Positions 37,958-46,633 of a stretch of DNA of 64,000 nt are shown here, piece after piece. Position 1 is the first letter of the stretch. Each line of letters starts with the position of its first letter. Source of the stretch: Priestia iocasae (GTDB lineage: Bacteria; Bacillota; Bacilli; Bacillales; Bacillaceae_H); the NCBI RefSeq assembly GCF_016909075.1, contig NZ_JAFBFC010000002.1:372001-436000 (forward strand), written 5' to 3'. The notes under the pieces are model-generated. The model did no database searches. It was given only the letters and a program-made list of their open reading frames with translations, and was not told the DNA's origin. Position numbers and translations under genes: made by a program.

Positions 37958-38801
37958 AATCTTTGCGAAAGAAACCAAATATTCCTGTCGTTTGAACAAT
38001 ATTTGTGAACGCATTTGGATCAACTTCTTTAATAATTTGCTCTAAATCAAACAATTCATAGCGTGTAATAACGATAATCATCATTTCTTTTTCTTCGTTA
38101 GTAAACGCACCTTTAGCAGGCACGGTAGTAATTCCCCGAACCAACTTGGAGTGAATAGCTTGTTTTAAATCAGCCGCTTTCTTTGTTACAATCATTGCTG
38201 TTAATTTTTCATGTCTTGTATGAATTGCATCAATTACACGAGTGGATGCATATAACGTTACCATTGTATAAAGAGCTTTTTCTCCTCCATATAACAACCC
38301 AGCTGTTGTAATAATAACAGCATTTAACAAAAAGAAATATGTACCAACTGGTTTGTCTTTCATACGTGATAGAACCATTGCAACAATGTCTAATCCACCT
38401 GTGGAAGCTCCCCATTTTAACGTTAGTCCAACCCCAATTGCCGCTATTACCCCACCGAACACCGCATTTAACAAAATATCTTGAGACATGCGATAAATCG
38501 GTATTAATTCTAAAAAGATGGTGGTTGCAGCAACACTGACAAAGCTATAAACCGTAAAAGACTTCCCTACCTTCTTCCACCCTAAAATTGTTACAGGAAT
38601 GTTTAAAAGGAATAATAAAATTCCCGTCGAAATAGAAAAAGGAGTATATTGTGTTAAAGTAGTCGATATTAACTGTGCTATACCGGTAAATCCACTAGCG
38701 TACACGTTAGCTGGAATTAAAAATAAGTTTAGCGCAATTGCATTTAATAATGCACCAAAAATAACAATCGCAAATTTCTTCACTTCTAACCAAATGATCA
38801 C
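37956..38801 (-). CDS. yitT: YitT-family (UPF0750) membrane protein
   Basis: A 281-residue membrane protein with about five N-terminal helices (for example AIVIFGALLNAIALNLFLIPANVYASGFTGIAQLI) and a soluble C-terminal DUF2179 domain (about residues 220-281: MMIIVITRYELFDLEQIIKEVDPNAFTNI). This two-domain layout is typical of YitT/YqfU proteins. I start it at the GTG at 38801 because AGGAGGT lies about seven bases upstream; the in-frame GTG three codons earlier overlaps that site. Transport role unknown. It is divergent from yitS, as in B. subtilis. Confidence 0.85.
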   Translation of the reverse strand: MIIWLEVKKFAIVIFGALLNAIALNLFLIPANVYASGFTGIAQLISTTLTQYTPFSISTGILLFLLNIPVTILGWKKVGKSFTVYSFVSVAATTIFLELIPIYRMSQDILLNAVFGGVIAAIGVGLTLKWGASTGGLDIVAMVLSRMKDKPVGTYFFLLNAVIITTAGLLYGGEKALYTMVTLYASTRVIDAIHTRHEKLTAMIVTKKAADLKQAIHSKLVRGITTVPAKGAFTNEEKEMMIIVITRYELFDLEQIIKEVDPNAFTNIVQTTGIFGFFRKD

Positions 38802-38950
38802 CAAATACACCTCCTGCTTTTAAAATCTATGTCATTTAGTATGTTCGTTTTGGATGAATAAAAAAGAAGTTATACAGAAAAATTGTGTTTTTTGTGAACT
38901 ACTTATAAACTATTCATATCCACATGTTAATGTAATAGGAAGGTGTTTGT

Positions 38951-39811
38951 ATGTCAATTAAAATTTTAACTGATAGTGCTAGCGATTTACCGTTAGAGTT
39001 TTTTCATAAACAAAATGTCACATGTATTCCTCTACGAGTTCATTTAAACGATAAAGAATACCTAGATCTAGAAACGATTCAACCAAAAGAAGTATACGAA
39101 GCAATTAGAAACGGTGCCATGCCTAAAACATCACAAGCTTCACCAACTGCCTTATATGAGGCCTTTGAAGAAGTAGCGAAGTCTGGAGATTCATGTATTT
39201 ACATCGCTTTTTCCTCAGAACTATCTGGTACGTATCAAACGGCTATGCTAATGAGAGAAGATCTACTAGCTGAATACCCTGATTTTCAGTTTTCAATCAT
39301 CGATACAAAGTGTGCCTCGCTCGGTCAAGGACTCGTTGTTCATTACGCTACACAGCTTTTAAATAAATCTCTATCCTTTGAAGATACATGTCAGCAAATA
39401 AAAAAATACGCTTCAACTATGCAGCATATTTTTACCGTTGATGATTTAGATTTCCTTGCACAAGGCGGTCGTGTGAGTAAAGCGTCTGCATTTGTAGGAG
39501 GACTACTAAATATTAAACCACTCCTTCATGTAGAAGATGGAAAGCTAATTCCAATTGAAAAAATACGAGGACGTAAAAAAGTGCTAAAGCGTATGCTAGA
39601 GCTAATGGAAGAGAGAGGTTCAAATTTTAAAGATCAAACCATTGCCATTAGTCACGGTGACGATGAAGAAACCGCTCTGCAGCTGAAAGACATGATTCAA
39701 GAAAAGTTTGGTTGTACATCGTTTATTATCAATCAAATTGGTGCAGCGGTTGGTTCTCATGCAGGCCCCGGTACAATTGCGTTATTTTTCCTAGAAGATG
39801 TTATCGCATAA
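38951..39811 (+). CDS. yitS: YitS, DegV-family fatty-acid-binding protein
   Basis: A 286-residue DegV-fold protein. The start KILTDSASDLPLEF contains the typical D-S-x-S/A-D-L motif, TSQASPTALYEAFE is the conserved lipid-pocket segment, and GPGTIALFFL closes the protein. DegV proteins bind fatty acids and act as FakB-type partners of the fatty acid kinase FakA in Firmicutes, so a role in exogenous fatty-acid use is likely. GAAGGTGTTTGT precedes the ATG. Length and position match yitS. Confidence 0.87.
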   Translation: MSIKILTDSASDLPLEFFHKQNVTCIPLRVHLNDKEYLDLETIQPKEVYEAIRNGAMPKTSQASPTALYEAFEEVAKSGDSCIYIAFSSELSGTYQTAMLMREDLLAEYPDFQFSIIDTKCASLGQGLVVHYATQLLNKSLSFEDTCQQIKKYASTMQHIFTVDDLDFLAQGGRVSKASAFVGGLLNIKPLLHVEDGKLIPIEKIRGRKKVLKRMLELMEERGSNFKDQTIAISHGDDEETALQLKDMIQEKFGCTSFIINQIGAAVGSHAGPGTIALFFLEDVIA

Positions 39812-39866
39812 TCAACTATAACAAGGGTAACATATGGATACACACATAAAAAAGGAGTGTATCAAC

Positions 39867-39998
39867 GTGGCAAAAACAAGTGATAACGATAAAAAAGCAA
39901 AAGACAATCAAGCAAGACATGAAAAAAAGAACATGCAAGAGCAAAAAAGCCAGCAAGCTGGACAGCACTCATACTCTAAAGAAGTCGACCATTTATAA
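39867..39998 (+). CDS. Small DUF3941-like protein (43 aa)
   Basis: A GTG-started frame behind AAAAAAGGAGTGTATCAAC, a strong ribosome binding site. The product (M)AKTSDNDKKAKDNQARHE... is lysine/glutamine-rich and ends YSKEVDHL. The KKAKDN, RHEKKNM and YSKEVDHL pieces fit the short DUF3941 family as I remember it; function unknown. It follows yitS by 55 nt and may be cotranscribed. An inverted repeat follows immediately. Confidence 0.68.
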   Translation: MAKTSDNDKKAKDNQARHEKKNMQEQKSQQAGQHSYSKEVDHL

Positions 39999-39999
39999 A

Positions 40000-40044
40000 A
40001 ACCATTCTCAAACGGAGCAACAATCGTCTCATTTGAGAATGGTT
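40000..40044 (+). terminator. Inverted repeat after the DUF3941-like gene
   Basis: AACCATTCTCAAA and TTTGAGAATGGTT form a perfect 13-bp stem with a 19-nt loop. There is no T-run, so it may stabilise the 3' end rather than terminate by itself. Confidence 0.5.
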
Positions 40045-40142
40045 ACAAACCGCCTTGCCTATGAAATTCAGTAAAATGGATGAATAGATGGACAAGGCAT
40101 GTTGCTTGTAAGTTATTTTTTCTGTTACTATGAGACAAACTT

Positions 40143-40199
40143 AAAAAGAACCCTGTCACTTTATCTAGTGAAAAATAGATAAGGTGACAGGGCTTTTTT
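40143..40199 (+). terminator. Strong terminator of yitS transcript
   Basis: CCCTGTCAC-TTATCTA pairs with TAGATAA-GTGACAGGG with one mismatch around an 8-nt loop, followed by CTTTTTTA. It is about 145 nt after the DUF3941-like gene. The A-run on the other side allows some function for the convergent yitL transcript. Confidence 0.8.
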
Positions 40200-40224
40200 A
40201 CTTACTTATTAATCAAATTCAAAA

Positions 40225-41082
40225 TTAGTCTCTTTTAAAATACGTCCATCCTTCTTCTTGGTACACTTTCCCATCTTTCATTAGCTTACCAAGTGCTCGT
40301 TTGAATGAAGCTTTACTCATATTAAAGCGTGAACGAATGTCTTCTGGATAACTCTTGTCCCAAAACGGCATCGCTCCACCACGCTCTTCCATATAAGCAT
40401 AAATTTCATTCGCATCTTCATCCATGCTATCTTGTTTTCGAGGAATTAATGATAAATTGATTGTTCCATCCTCTTTTACATCAATGACACGCGCCGTAAC
40501 AAGTGCCCCTAAATTAGGCTCTTCTTTACGCTGTGATTCATGAATGAATCCTAAATAGCCTTCTTCTGTAATAAATGAAGATCCTACTCGTAACACGCGA
40601 TAAATACGTCCTTCGATTTCACGATTAAATAATGTTTTTGGCGCATCTACTTTTAATGTTTTCATGATTTCTTCTGTTGCTATTTTTCCATACATCTTCC
40701 CGCTAGTTGTTACTTTCATTGTGCAGTAAAGTTTATCACCTTTTTTTGGCCATAAGCTTTTCAGAGGGGGTAAATCTGTCTCTCCAATGAATAAATCTTT
40801 GTTAATGCCCATATACACGAACACACCAATTTTCGGATCAACATCTACCACTTCGAGCCATTCATACGTTCCTTCTTCAATAAATGGAATATGCATCGTA
40901 GCCGTCGAGCGACCTCGTTGGTCCATATAAAGAAATACTTCTACTTCTTCGCCTTCTTCTAATTCTTTTGTAACTTCATTTTGATGAAGCAATATTTCTT
41001 CTTCAAATCCTCCACTTAACATATAACCGATTGGTGTTTGTCGTACCACTTTTAAACGCTCTTTGTAACCAGCTTTCACCAT
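40225..41082 (-). CDS. yitL: YitL, CvfB-family S1-domain RNA-binding protein
   Basis: A cytoplasmic protein of 285 residues with S1-like domains and a C-terminal winged helix, as in CvfB. The third S1-like block NREIEGRIYRVLRVGSSFITEEGYLGFIHESQ is followed by ARVIDVKEDGTINLSL; the end IRSRFNMSKASFKRALGKLMKDGKVYQEEGWTYF is the winged helix. CvfB in Staphylococcus affects virulence gene expression; the Bacillus role is unclear. I prefer the ATG at 41082 (MVKAGYKERLK); AAAGGA is 13 bases upstream, which is long, and a TTG at 41109 is the alternative. It convergently faces the yitS transcript. Confidence 0.87.
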   Translation of the reverse strand: MVKAGYKERLKVVRQTPIGYMLSGGFEEEILLHQNEVTKELEEGEEVEVFLYMDQRGRSTATMHIPFIEEGTYEWLEVVDVDPKIGVFVYMGINKDLFIGETDLPPLKSLWPKKGDKLYCTMKVTTSGKMYGKIATEEIMKTLKVDAPKTLFNREIEGRIYRVLRVGSSFITEEGYLGFIHESQRKEEPNLGALVTARVIDVKEDGTINLSLIPRKQDSMDEDANEIYAYMEERGGAMPFWDKSYPEDIRSRFNMSKASFKRALGKLMKDGKVYQEEGWTYFKRD

Positions 41083-41176
41083 TGTTATAATCGAATCCTT
41101 TCTTTTCAAGTAACGTCTCTTCTCTTTCTCATTACTATTAAAATGTAATTTTTATTTTTAACATTCCTCTTCATCT

Positions 41177-41214
41177 ATAACCATAATCATTATAACCAGC
41201 TTTCATTACTGTTA
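41177..41214. repeat. Partial duplicate of the yitL start region
   Basis: TAACCAGCTTTCA recurs here and inside the yitL start (about 41066-41078), in the same orientation, with flanking ATTGTTAT/ACTGTTAT also similar, about 126 bp apart. Read on the minus strand it gives ATGAAAGCTGGTTATAA, echoing the MVKAGY start of yitL but stopping after a few codons. It looks like a small tandem duplication remnant. Confidence 0.5.
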
Positions 41215-41294
41215 TTTCACTATATGAATGTACATAATGAAATAAAAGCCATAACTTGTATTGTATCAATTTGTTGACTTCTATTCAACATCAG

Positions 41295-41323
41295 TTGTAG
41301 AGTGTTTTAAATTTGTCTATAAT
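41295..41323 (+). promoter_or_regulatory. Sigma-A promoter of yitK
   Basis: TTGTAG (41295-41300), 17-bp spacer and TATAAT (41318-41323), about 37 nt before the start codon. Confidence 0.65.
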
Positions 41324-41359
41324 GAAAGCAAGAAAATTTTACATATCGGAGGTTATACA

Positions 41360-41851
41360 ATGGCAAAAGAAAGTTCATTTGATATTGTATCAAAAGTAGA
41401 TTTAGAAGAAGTAAAGAACGGAATTACAATTGCTTTAAAAGAAATCAAGACTCGTTATGACTTCAAAGGAAGTAAAAGTGATATCTCACTTGATAAGGAA
41501 GAGCTTGTGCTTATTTCAGACGATGAATTTAAACTTGAACAATTGAAAGATGTACTCATTTCTAAACTAATCAAGCGCGGAGTTCCAACAAAGAACATTT
41601 CATATGGAAAAGTAGAAAATGCATCGGGTGGTACGGTACGTCAGCGTGGCAAGCTTGTGCAAGGAATTGATAAAGACAACGCGAAACAGATTAATACAAT
41701 GATTAAAAACAGTAAGTTAAAAGTGAAGAGTCAAGTTCAAGATGACCAAGTACGTGTAACTGCCAAAAGTCGTGATGATCTTCAAGCCATTATCGCGGGT
41801 GTTCGAGAGCTAGACTTACCAATTGAAGTTCAATTCATTAATTACCGTTAA
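41360..41851 (+). CDS. yitK: YitK, YajQ-family nucleotide-binding protein
   Basis: A 163-residue YajQ protein, exactly the usual length. The start [22 protein letters not shown] and the blocks [21 protein letters not shown] and [43 protein letters not shown] are diagnostic. Relatives bind nucleotides or RNA and, in Xanthomonas, cyclic di-GMP; the Bacillus role is unknown. The ATG at 41360 is preceded by CGGAGGTTATACA, whereas the longer in-frame start upstream lies before the promoter and can be dismissed. It has its own promoter and terminator. Confidence 0.93.
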   Translation: MAKESSFDIVSKVDLEEVKNGITIALKEIKTRYDFKGSKSDISLDKEELVLISDDEFKLEQLKDVLISKLIKRGVPTKNISYGKVENASGGTVRQRGKLVQGIDKDNAKQINTMIKNSKLKVKSQVQDDQVRVTAKSRDDLQAIIAGVRELDLPIEVQFINYR

Positions 41852-41913
41852 TGGATTGCAACAAAGGATTCAACATTCCTTTGAACCCTTTCATCTTTAG
41901 TTAAAGGGTGATA

Positions 41914-41955
41914 AAAATAGGACATGACTGGTTCTACTGTCATGTCCTATTTTTC
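41914..41955. terminator. Bidirectional terminator between yitK and the SDR gene
   Basis: AAAAATAGGACATGAC and GTCATGTCCTATTTTT form a perfect 16-bp stem with a 10-nt loop. Confidence 0.92.
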
Positions 41956-41966
41956 GACTAAATAAT

Positions 41967-42836
41967 TTACCCATTAACCGGTGTCCCACCGTTCACATGA
42001 ATCATCTGCCCTGTTATATAAGCAGCTTCATCACTTGCTAAAAATACATAGCTTGTCGCTACTTCATTTGGTTGACCTGCACGTTTCATTGGGGTATTCG
42101 CACCAAATGTGGCTACTTTTTCACTTGAGAAGGTAGACGGAATAAGTGGCGTCCAAATAGGACCAGGAGCAACGCCATTCACACGAATCCCTTGTCCAAC
42201 TAATGACTTAGAAAGCGAACGTGTAAACGCAACAATGGCTCCTTTTGTTGATGAATAGTCAATTAACTGCTCGTTCCCTTGATAAGCTGTAACAGATGCT
42301 GTATTAATAATTGAACTCCCTGATTGAAGATGAGGAAGAACCGCTTTTGTTAAGTAAAAGAATGAAAATACGTTTGTTTGAAACGTTTTTTGTAGCTGCT
42401 CGGCTGAGATTTGTAAGATACTCTCCTGCGGGTGTTGTTCTGCTGCATTGTTTACTAAAATATCAACTTTACCAAATTGTTGGATCGTCTTTTCAACAAT
42501 TTCATGACAAAAGGATTCTTCACCAATATCACCTGCAAGAAGCAAGCATTGTGCTCCTAGGCTTTGTACTTGTCGTTTTGTTTCCTCTGCATCACTCTGT
42601 TCGTCTAGATACGTCACAACTACATTTGCGCCTTCTTTTGCATAATGATACGCTACTGCTCGACCAATTCCGCTATCTCCTCCTGTAATAATTGCCACTT
42701 TGTTCTCTAATTTTCCGCTTCCTTTATACGTATTACTCATTGAAGTTGGCTTTGGATTCATTTCCGATTCCACACCAGGTTGTTTATTTTGATGTTGAGG
42801 TGGAAATGTTTGTTGCTGTTGATTTTGATTACTCAT
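41967..42836 (-). CDS. Short-chain dehydrogenase (YhxC/YhxD/YdaD-like general stress type)
   Basis: A 289-residue classical SDR with a Gln/Pro-rich N-terminal extension (FPPQHQNKQPGVESEMNPKP) typical of the stress-associated YdaD/YhxC/YhxD group. The cofactor motif is TGGDSGIGRAV (about residues 49-59), NNAA lies at about 131, the catalytic Ser is in INTASVTAYQG and YSSTKGA supplies YxxxK. The substrate is unknown. The ATG at 42836 has AGAGGAG eight bases upstream. The promoter upstream looks sigma-B dependent, supporting a general stress role. Confidence 0.85.
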   Translation of the reverse strand: MSNQNQQQQTFPPQHQNKQPGVESEMNPKPTSMSNTYKGSGKLENKVAIITGGDSGIGRAVAYHYAKEGANVVVTYLDEQSDAEETKRQVQSLGAQCLLLAGDIGEESFCHEIVEKTIQQFGKVDILVNNAAEQHPQESILQISAEQLQKTFQTNVFSFFYLTKAVLPHLQSGSSIINTASVTAYQGNEQLIDYSSTKGAIVAFTRSLSKSLVGQGIRVNGVAPGPIWTPLIPSTFSSEKVATFGANTPMKRAGQPNEVATSYVFLASDEAAYITGQMIHVNGGTPVNG

Positions 42837-42895
42837 GCGATTCACTCCTCTTTCAACTAATCTCACCTGTTATTATGGCTTCACTCTGTACACGT

Positions 42896-42921
42896 ATACC
42901 CTACTCTTATTTTCTAAAAAC
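42896..42921 (-). promoter_or_regulatory. Sigma-B promoter of the SDR gene
   Basis: On the minus strand GTTTTT (42916-42921), a 14-bp spacer and GGGTAT (42896-42901) fit the sigma-B consensus GTTTWW-N12-15-GGGWAT. No sigma-A-like pair is evident here. Confidence 0.75.
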
Positions 42922-42932
42922 AAAACCCAATT

Positions 42933-42974
42933 AAAAATCCAGCTCGTCAACTGCAGTTGACGAGCTGGATTTTT
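42933..42974. terminator. Perfect 42-bp palindrome, terminator of the LacI-type gene
   Basis: The arms AAAAATCCAGCTCGTCAACTG and its exact complement meet without a spacer, giving 21-bp arms centred at 42953/42954 with terminal A- and T-runs. It follows the repressor stop codon by 15 nt and lies just upstream of the sigma-B promoter. Confidence 0.9.
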
Positions 42975-42989
42975 AGTAACGTTCTCTAT

Positions 42990-44030
42990 TTACGAAGTGA
43001 CACTTTTTTTATTAATGCGCTTACAAGATTGTCGTTCAACAATTTCATGTGGAATGCGAATTTGTTTCACAATGTGATACGGACTTTCAATTTGATCAAT
43101 TAAACTACGGATAGCTTGATAGCCAAGCTCAAAGATATTAATATTGACTGATGTTAAAGCCGGTCTAGCTAATTCTGAAATTAACACATTATTGAAGCTA
43201 ATAACTGAGATGTCTTCTGGAACCGAGATGTTCATTTCATCCAATGTATTTAACACCCCTAATGCCATTAAGTCATCAGCTACAACAAGAGCAGTTGGTC
43301 GATCTTTTAATGACATAAGCTCATAAACAGCTTCTTTACCACCGCGTTGTAAAAACTCCTCATGTACCACATACTCATCACGATACGTTAATCCTGCATT
43401 TTGAATGGCTTTATCATAGCCTGTTAACCGATCAATGGTTACTACGAGTTGCAGACTTCCACCGATAAATGCAATGTTCTCATGTCCAAGATTAATTAAA
43501 TATTCCGTTGCTTCGCGTCCTGCACCGAAATTGTCATTGTCTACGTAAGTAATACAATCATTATCTTTATAAGGCTTTCCGACTACAACAAAGGGAATAT
43601 CACGTTCTTGCAGATACGTGAGAACTTGATCATCTACTTTTGAATAAAGAAGAATTAAGCCATCTACTCGTCTACCTTGCACCATTTGGACAACTTCTTG
43701 AAAAATTTCTTCTTCTGTTTCTCCTGTTGACATGTATAGCGCTTGCTTTTTCTCATGAGCACCTGTGCTAATTCCTCTTAGTACTTCAGGAAAGAATGGA
43801 TTTTGAAACACTTTATCTGCAGAACTTGGCATCACAAGGCCGATTGCTTGTGTTGATTTATTCGCTAAACTACGTGCAATAATATTGGGATGATAACCAA
43901 GCTCCTCCATTGCTGAACGTACTCGTTTTTTTGTCTTTTCACTAATGCGAGAGCTGTTTGCAATTACCCTCGATACCGTTGAAGGCGCAACATTTGCTAG
44001 ACTCGCCACATCTTTGATTGTAACCCCCAT
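42990..44030 (-). CDS. LacI-family repressor, probable MalR
   Basis: A 346-residue repressor with an N-terminal helix-turn-helix VTIKDVASLANVAPSTVSRVIAN (residues 3-25), the hinge helix PNIIARSLANK (about 48-58) and a periplasmic-binding-like effector domain. It ends KRINKKSVTS. It lies immediately downstream of the maltodextrin genes on the same strand, and several LacI-type operator palindromes lie around those genes, so it is probably the maltose/maltodextrin repressor MalR; inducer not shown by sequence. AGGGAGAGGGGG precedes the ATG. Two cre-like sites before it suggest auto- or CcpA control. Confidence 0.85.
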   Translation of the reverse strand: MGVTIKDVASLANVAPSTVSRVIANSSRISEKTKKRVRSAMEELGYHPNIIARSLANKSTQAIGLVMPSSADKVFQNPFFPEVLRGISTGAHEKKQALYMSTGETEEEIFQEVVQMVQGRRVDGLILLYSKVDDQVLTYLQERDIPFVVVGKPYKDNDCITYVDNDNFGAGREATEYLINLGHENIAFIGGSLQLVVTIDRLTGYDKAIQNAGLTYRDEYVVHEEFLQRGGKEAVYELMSLKDRPTALVVADDLMALGVLNTLDEMNISVPEDISVISFNNVLISELARPALTSVNINIFELGYQAIRSLIDQIESPYHIVKQIRIPHEIVERQSCKRINKKSVTS

Positions 44031-44076
44031 AACTAGTCCCCCTCTCCCTACGTTGCCGCTATAATCATACCATGTT

Positions 44077-44090
44077 TTTTAACGGTTTCA
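44077..44090 (-). promoter_or_regulatory. cre/LacI-type operator before the LacI gene
   Basis: Minus-strand TGAAACCGTTAAAA matches the cre consensus at 13 of 14 positions, 47-60 nt upstream of the repressor start codon. Confidence 0.5.
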
Positions 44091-44142
44091 CTTACTATTT
44101 TCATACAATTTATCCGGTCTTTCTTCTCTAACTCTCTTCCGA

Positions 44143-44156
44143 TGTAAACGGATTCA
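44143..44156 (+). promoter_or_regulatory. Second cre/LacI-type operator, alpha-amylase/LacI gap
   Basis: TGTAAACGGATTCA matches cre at 13 of 14 positions. It lies between the alpha-amylase stop and the repressor gene. Confidence 0.5.
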
Positions 44157-44212
44157 TTTCTTCTAACTCCGTGATACTTTATATGTCACGGAATGAAGAA
44201 TTGATTACTTAT

Positions 44213-45748
44213 TTATGAAGACTTTTTACGACGCTTGCGAGCAAGAAATAAGAAGAGACCAAACGCTACATATACAACAACAAGTGCCACAATATAAGGA
44301 GTATTAAGTCCTTTTTTATCTGTTACAACATATACATTTGTCTTCTCACGGTCAAGCGCTACTTTATATTGTCCGTCTACTGGTCGAATGATATCTTCTT
44401 CTAGCAGCCCTTTTAATTGCTTGTCTTCACCAAACATATCTCCCTCTAAGTCTACTACCTGTGTAGAAGATGTGTTATTAATGGCTACAAGAGTTGTTTC
44501 ATCTTTATACGTTCGTTGATAAAGTGCCATTCCGCCTTTTTCATAGAGTACATCAAATGTTCCTCTCGTTAAAGATGGTAATTCAGCTCTTAGCTGAGCC
44601 AGGTTCTTAACATAATCAATCACTTCTTTATCTGTTCGGAAATCCATTAGTCGTCGGTTATCAGGGTCTTCCCCTCCATCTAATGCAATTTCGGTACCGT
44701 AATAAACAATTGGAATTCCTGGAGAAGTATATAAGTATGAGAGCGCTTGCTTTGTACGTGTTCCTGGATGTTGCTTATTTTGTAACGCTTTTCTTGTAAA
44801 TCGCACTGTGTCGTGACTATCAATAAATGTTCCTAATAGATAAGGGTTTTCATAGTAAGCTTGATTACGCTTCCAAACATCGTATGGATTTTGTTGTGAC
44901 TGATCTACTTTACTAAAAGTAGTAGACACTTGTTCATAAAGCGGAAAATCAACAAATGCATCAATGCCTGCTTCCTTATATTGAGAAATGTAGCGTGGGT
45001 CGTTATGCCAAACCTCTCCTAATAAAAAGAAGTCTTTCTTGACACTTTTTACTTCTTTTGAAAACTCGTTCCAAAACTCTTTCGGAACATGCTTAACCGT
45101 ATCAAGGCGATAGCCATCAATATCGGTTTCCTGAATCCACCATTTTGCAACATCAATAAGATAATTTTCCACGTCAGGATTTTCTTGATTTAAATCTGGA
45201 AGACCGTAAATCCATCCATTTTCTACTTCTTCTTGACTATCCCAATTAGCAATCTCTTTTTGCTCATGAAACCAATCTGCTTTTTCAGCATCTTTCGACC
45301 ATGGGTGATTGTAGCCCACATGATTCACCACAAAGTCTAAAATGACTTTTATATCACGTTTATGTGCTTCTTCTACTAACTTTTTCACATCTTCTTTTGT
45401 TCCAAAGTGTTCTTCTACTTCATAGAAATCTTCTGTCCAATAACCATGATATCCTTTTTCTTCATTTTTAAAGATTGGTGTTAACCAAATAGCCGTAAAC
45501 CCCATATCCTTTATATAATCGAGCTTATTTGTGACCCCTTCAATGTCACCACCATGATACGCTTTCGGATCGTTCATATTGACCTGAAAATCATTCTTAA
45601 AATTTCCATTGTTAAAACGATCAACCATAATAAAATAAATCATTTCATCTTGCCACGTTCGATCTTCTTTTTCAACGGCCTGCACAGGGAGGCTGTAAAA
45701 AAGAAGAAACGGGAGTAGCAACAGAGCCAACACTCGTTTACCTCTCAC
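44213..45748 (-). CDS. Membrane-anchored extracellular alpha-amylase (GH13)
   Basis: Hydrolyses starch/maltodextrin outside the cell. The 511 residues comprise a signal peptide (RGKRVLALLLLPFLLFYSLPVQA), a GH13 catalytic domain and a C-terminal helix (about 485-503, VALVVVYVAFGLFLFLARKRRKK) with a basic end, so the enzyme should stay tethered to the membrane. GH13 regions: LDFVVNHVG (I), GYRLDTVKHV (II, nucleophile Asp), GEVWH (III, acid Glu) and FIDSHDTVRF (IV). The start is a GTG after AAAGGAGGAGAATACG; the TTG further upstream precedes that site. It follows mdxG-like permease by 40 nt and would feed it. Confidence 0.88.
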   Translation of the reverse strand: MRGKRVLALLLLPFLLFYSLPVQAVEKEDRTWQDEMIYFIMVDRFNNGNFKNDFQVNMNDPKAYHGGDIEGVTNKLDYIKDMGFTAIWLTPIFKNEEKGYHGYWTEDFYEVEEHFGTKEDVKKLVEEAHKRDIKVILDFVVNHVGYNHPWSKDAEKADWFHEQKEIANWDSQEEVENGWIYGLPDLNQENPDVENYLIDVAKWWIQETDIDGYRLDTVKHVPKEFWNEFSKEVKSVKKDFFLLGEVWHNDPRYISQYKEAGIDAFVDFPLYEQVSTTFSKVDQSQQNPYDVWKRNQAYYENPYLLGTFIDSHDTVRFTRKALQNKQHPGTRTKQALSYLYTSPGIPIVYYGTEIALDGGEDPDNRRLMDFRTDKEVIDYVKNLAQLRAELPSLTRGTFDVLYEKGGMALYQRTYKDETTLVAINNTSSTQVVDLEGDMFGEDKQLKGLLEEDIIRPVDGQYKVALDREKTNVYVVTDKKGLNTPYIVALVVVYVAFGLFLFLARKRRKKSS

Positions 45749-45788
45749 CGTATTCTCCTCCTTTAACAAATTATTTACCTCTCCTAGA

Positions 45789-46631
45789 TTATCCCTTCGT
45801 ACCTCCAGCCGTCAAACCTGAAATAAAGTATTTTTGACAAGCTAAGAATAATAGAGCGATTGGAACAGCAATTAATACAGATCCTGCAGCGAACGCTGTA
45901 AACTGATTACCGAATTGCTTGGAAATCATGTCGTATAGACCAACAGCTAGTGTGTAATTCTCTGCTGAACGAAGTAACACTTTTGCTAAAATGAAATCTC
46001 CAAATGGAGCCGTAAATGTGAACAATGCAATAACCGCAATGATTGGTTTCGCTAGTGGCATAACGATTTGGAAGAAGATACGTAAGTGACCTGCTCCATC
46101 CATTTTCGCTGACTCATCTAGCTCTTTTGGAATCGTATCTAAATACCCTTTCATTAACCATGTATTCATTGGGATTGCTCCACCTACATAGATCAAGATT
46201 AATCCAAGGTGTGTATCAACTAATTTTGTGACAGTCGCTAATACGAAGATTGCGATTAACGCCGCAAAGTTTGGAATCATCTGTAAGATTAAGAATGTTA
46301 ATAATCCATTTTTTCTTCCAATAAAACGATAACGAGAAAATGAATAAGCCGTTAAGCTAACTAAAATAAGTGAGAAAATCATCGTTAAAATACTAATTTT
46401 CAACGAATTTGCATACCAAATTAAATAGTTACTTTGGCTTGTATCAAATAACGCTGCATAATGCTTGAATGTTGCGTTTTCTGGAATCATGCTAGACCCG
46501 GATAAACTATCTCCTGGATTTAATGAAGAACCAACGATCCAAAGAATTGGGTATAAAATGATGGCAAACATCACTAGGATAACTGCGTATGATAATGTTA
46601 AACGAATGGTTTTTTGTGTTTTTATACTCAT
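45789..46631 (-). CDS. mdxG: Maltodextrin ABC permease, MalG/MdxG type
   Basis: Second permease of a maltodextrin importer, 280 residues with six hydrophobic segments. It begins KTIRLTLSYAVILVMFAIILYPILWIVGSSLNPG. The EAA loop ELDESAKMDGAGHLRIFFQIVMPLAKP (about residues 170-196) contacts the ATPase, which is not in this window and is probably the shared MsmX-type ATPase. The C-terminal FISGLTAGGTKG is typical of MalG. It follows mdxF by two bases. The substrate is inferred from the amylases around it. Confidence 0.86.
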   Translation of the reverse strand: MSIKTQKTIRLTLSYAVILVMFAIILYPILWIVGSSLNPGDSLSGSSMIPENATFKHYAALFDTSQSNYLIWYANSLKISILTMIFSLILVSLTAYSFSRYRFIGRKNGLLTFLILQMIPNFAALIAIFVLATVTKLVDTHLGLILIYVGGAIPMNTWLMKGYLDTIPKELDESAKMDGAGHLRIFFQIVMPLAKPIIAVIALFTFTAPFGDFILAKVLLRSAENYTLAVGLYDMISKQFGNQFTAFAAGSVLIAVPIALLFLACQKYFISGLTAGGTKG

Positions 46632-46633
46632 AG

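Noticed and set aside
39880-40074. Plus-strand 64-codon frame
   Set aside because: It is a different frame over the 43-aa DUF3941-like gene and its terminator; the GTG-started gene has the ribosome binding site.
42311-42688. Plus-strand frame of 125 codons
   Set aside because: It is antisense to the SDR gene, with a Leu-rich shadow composition.
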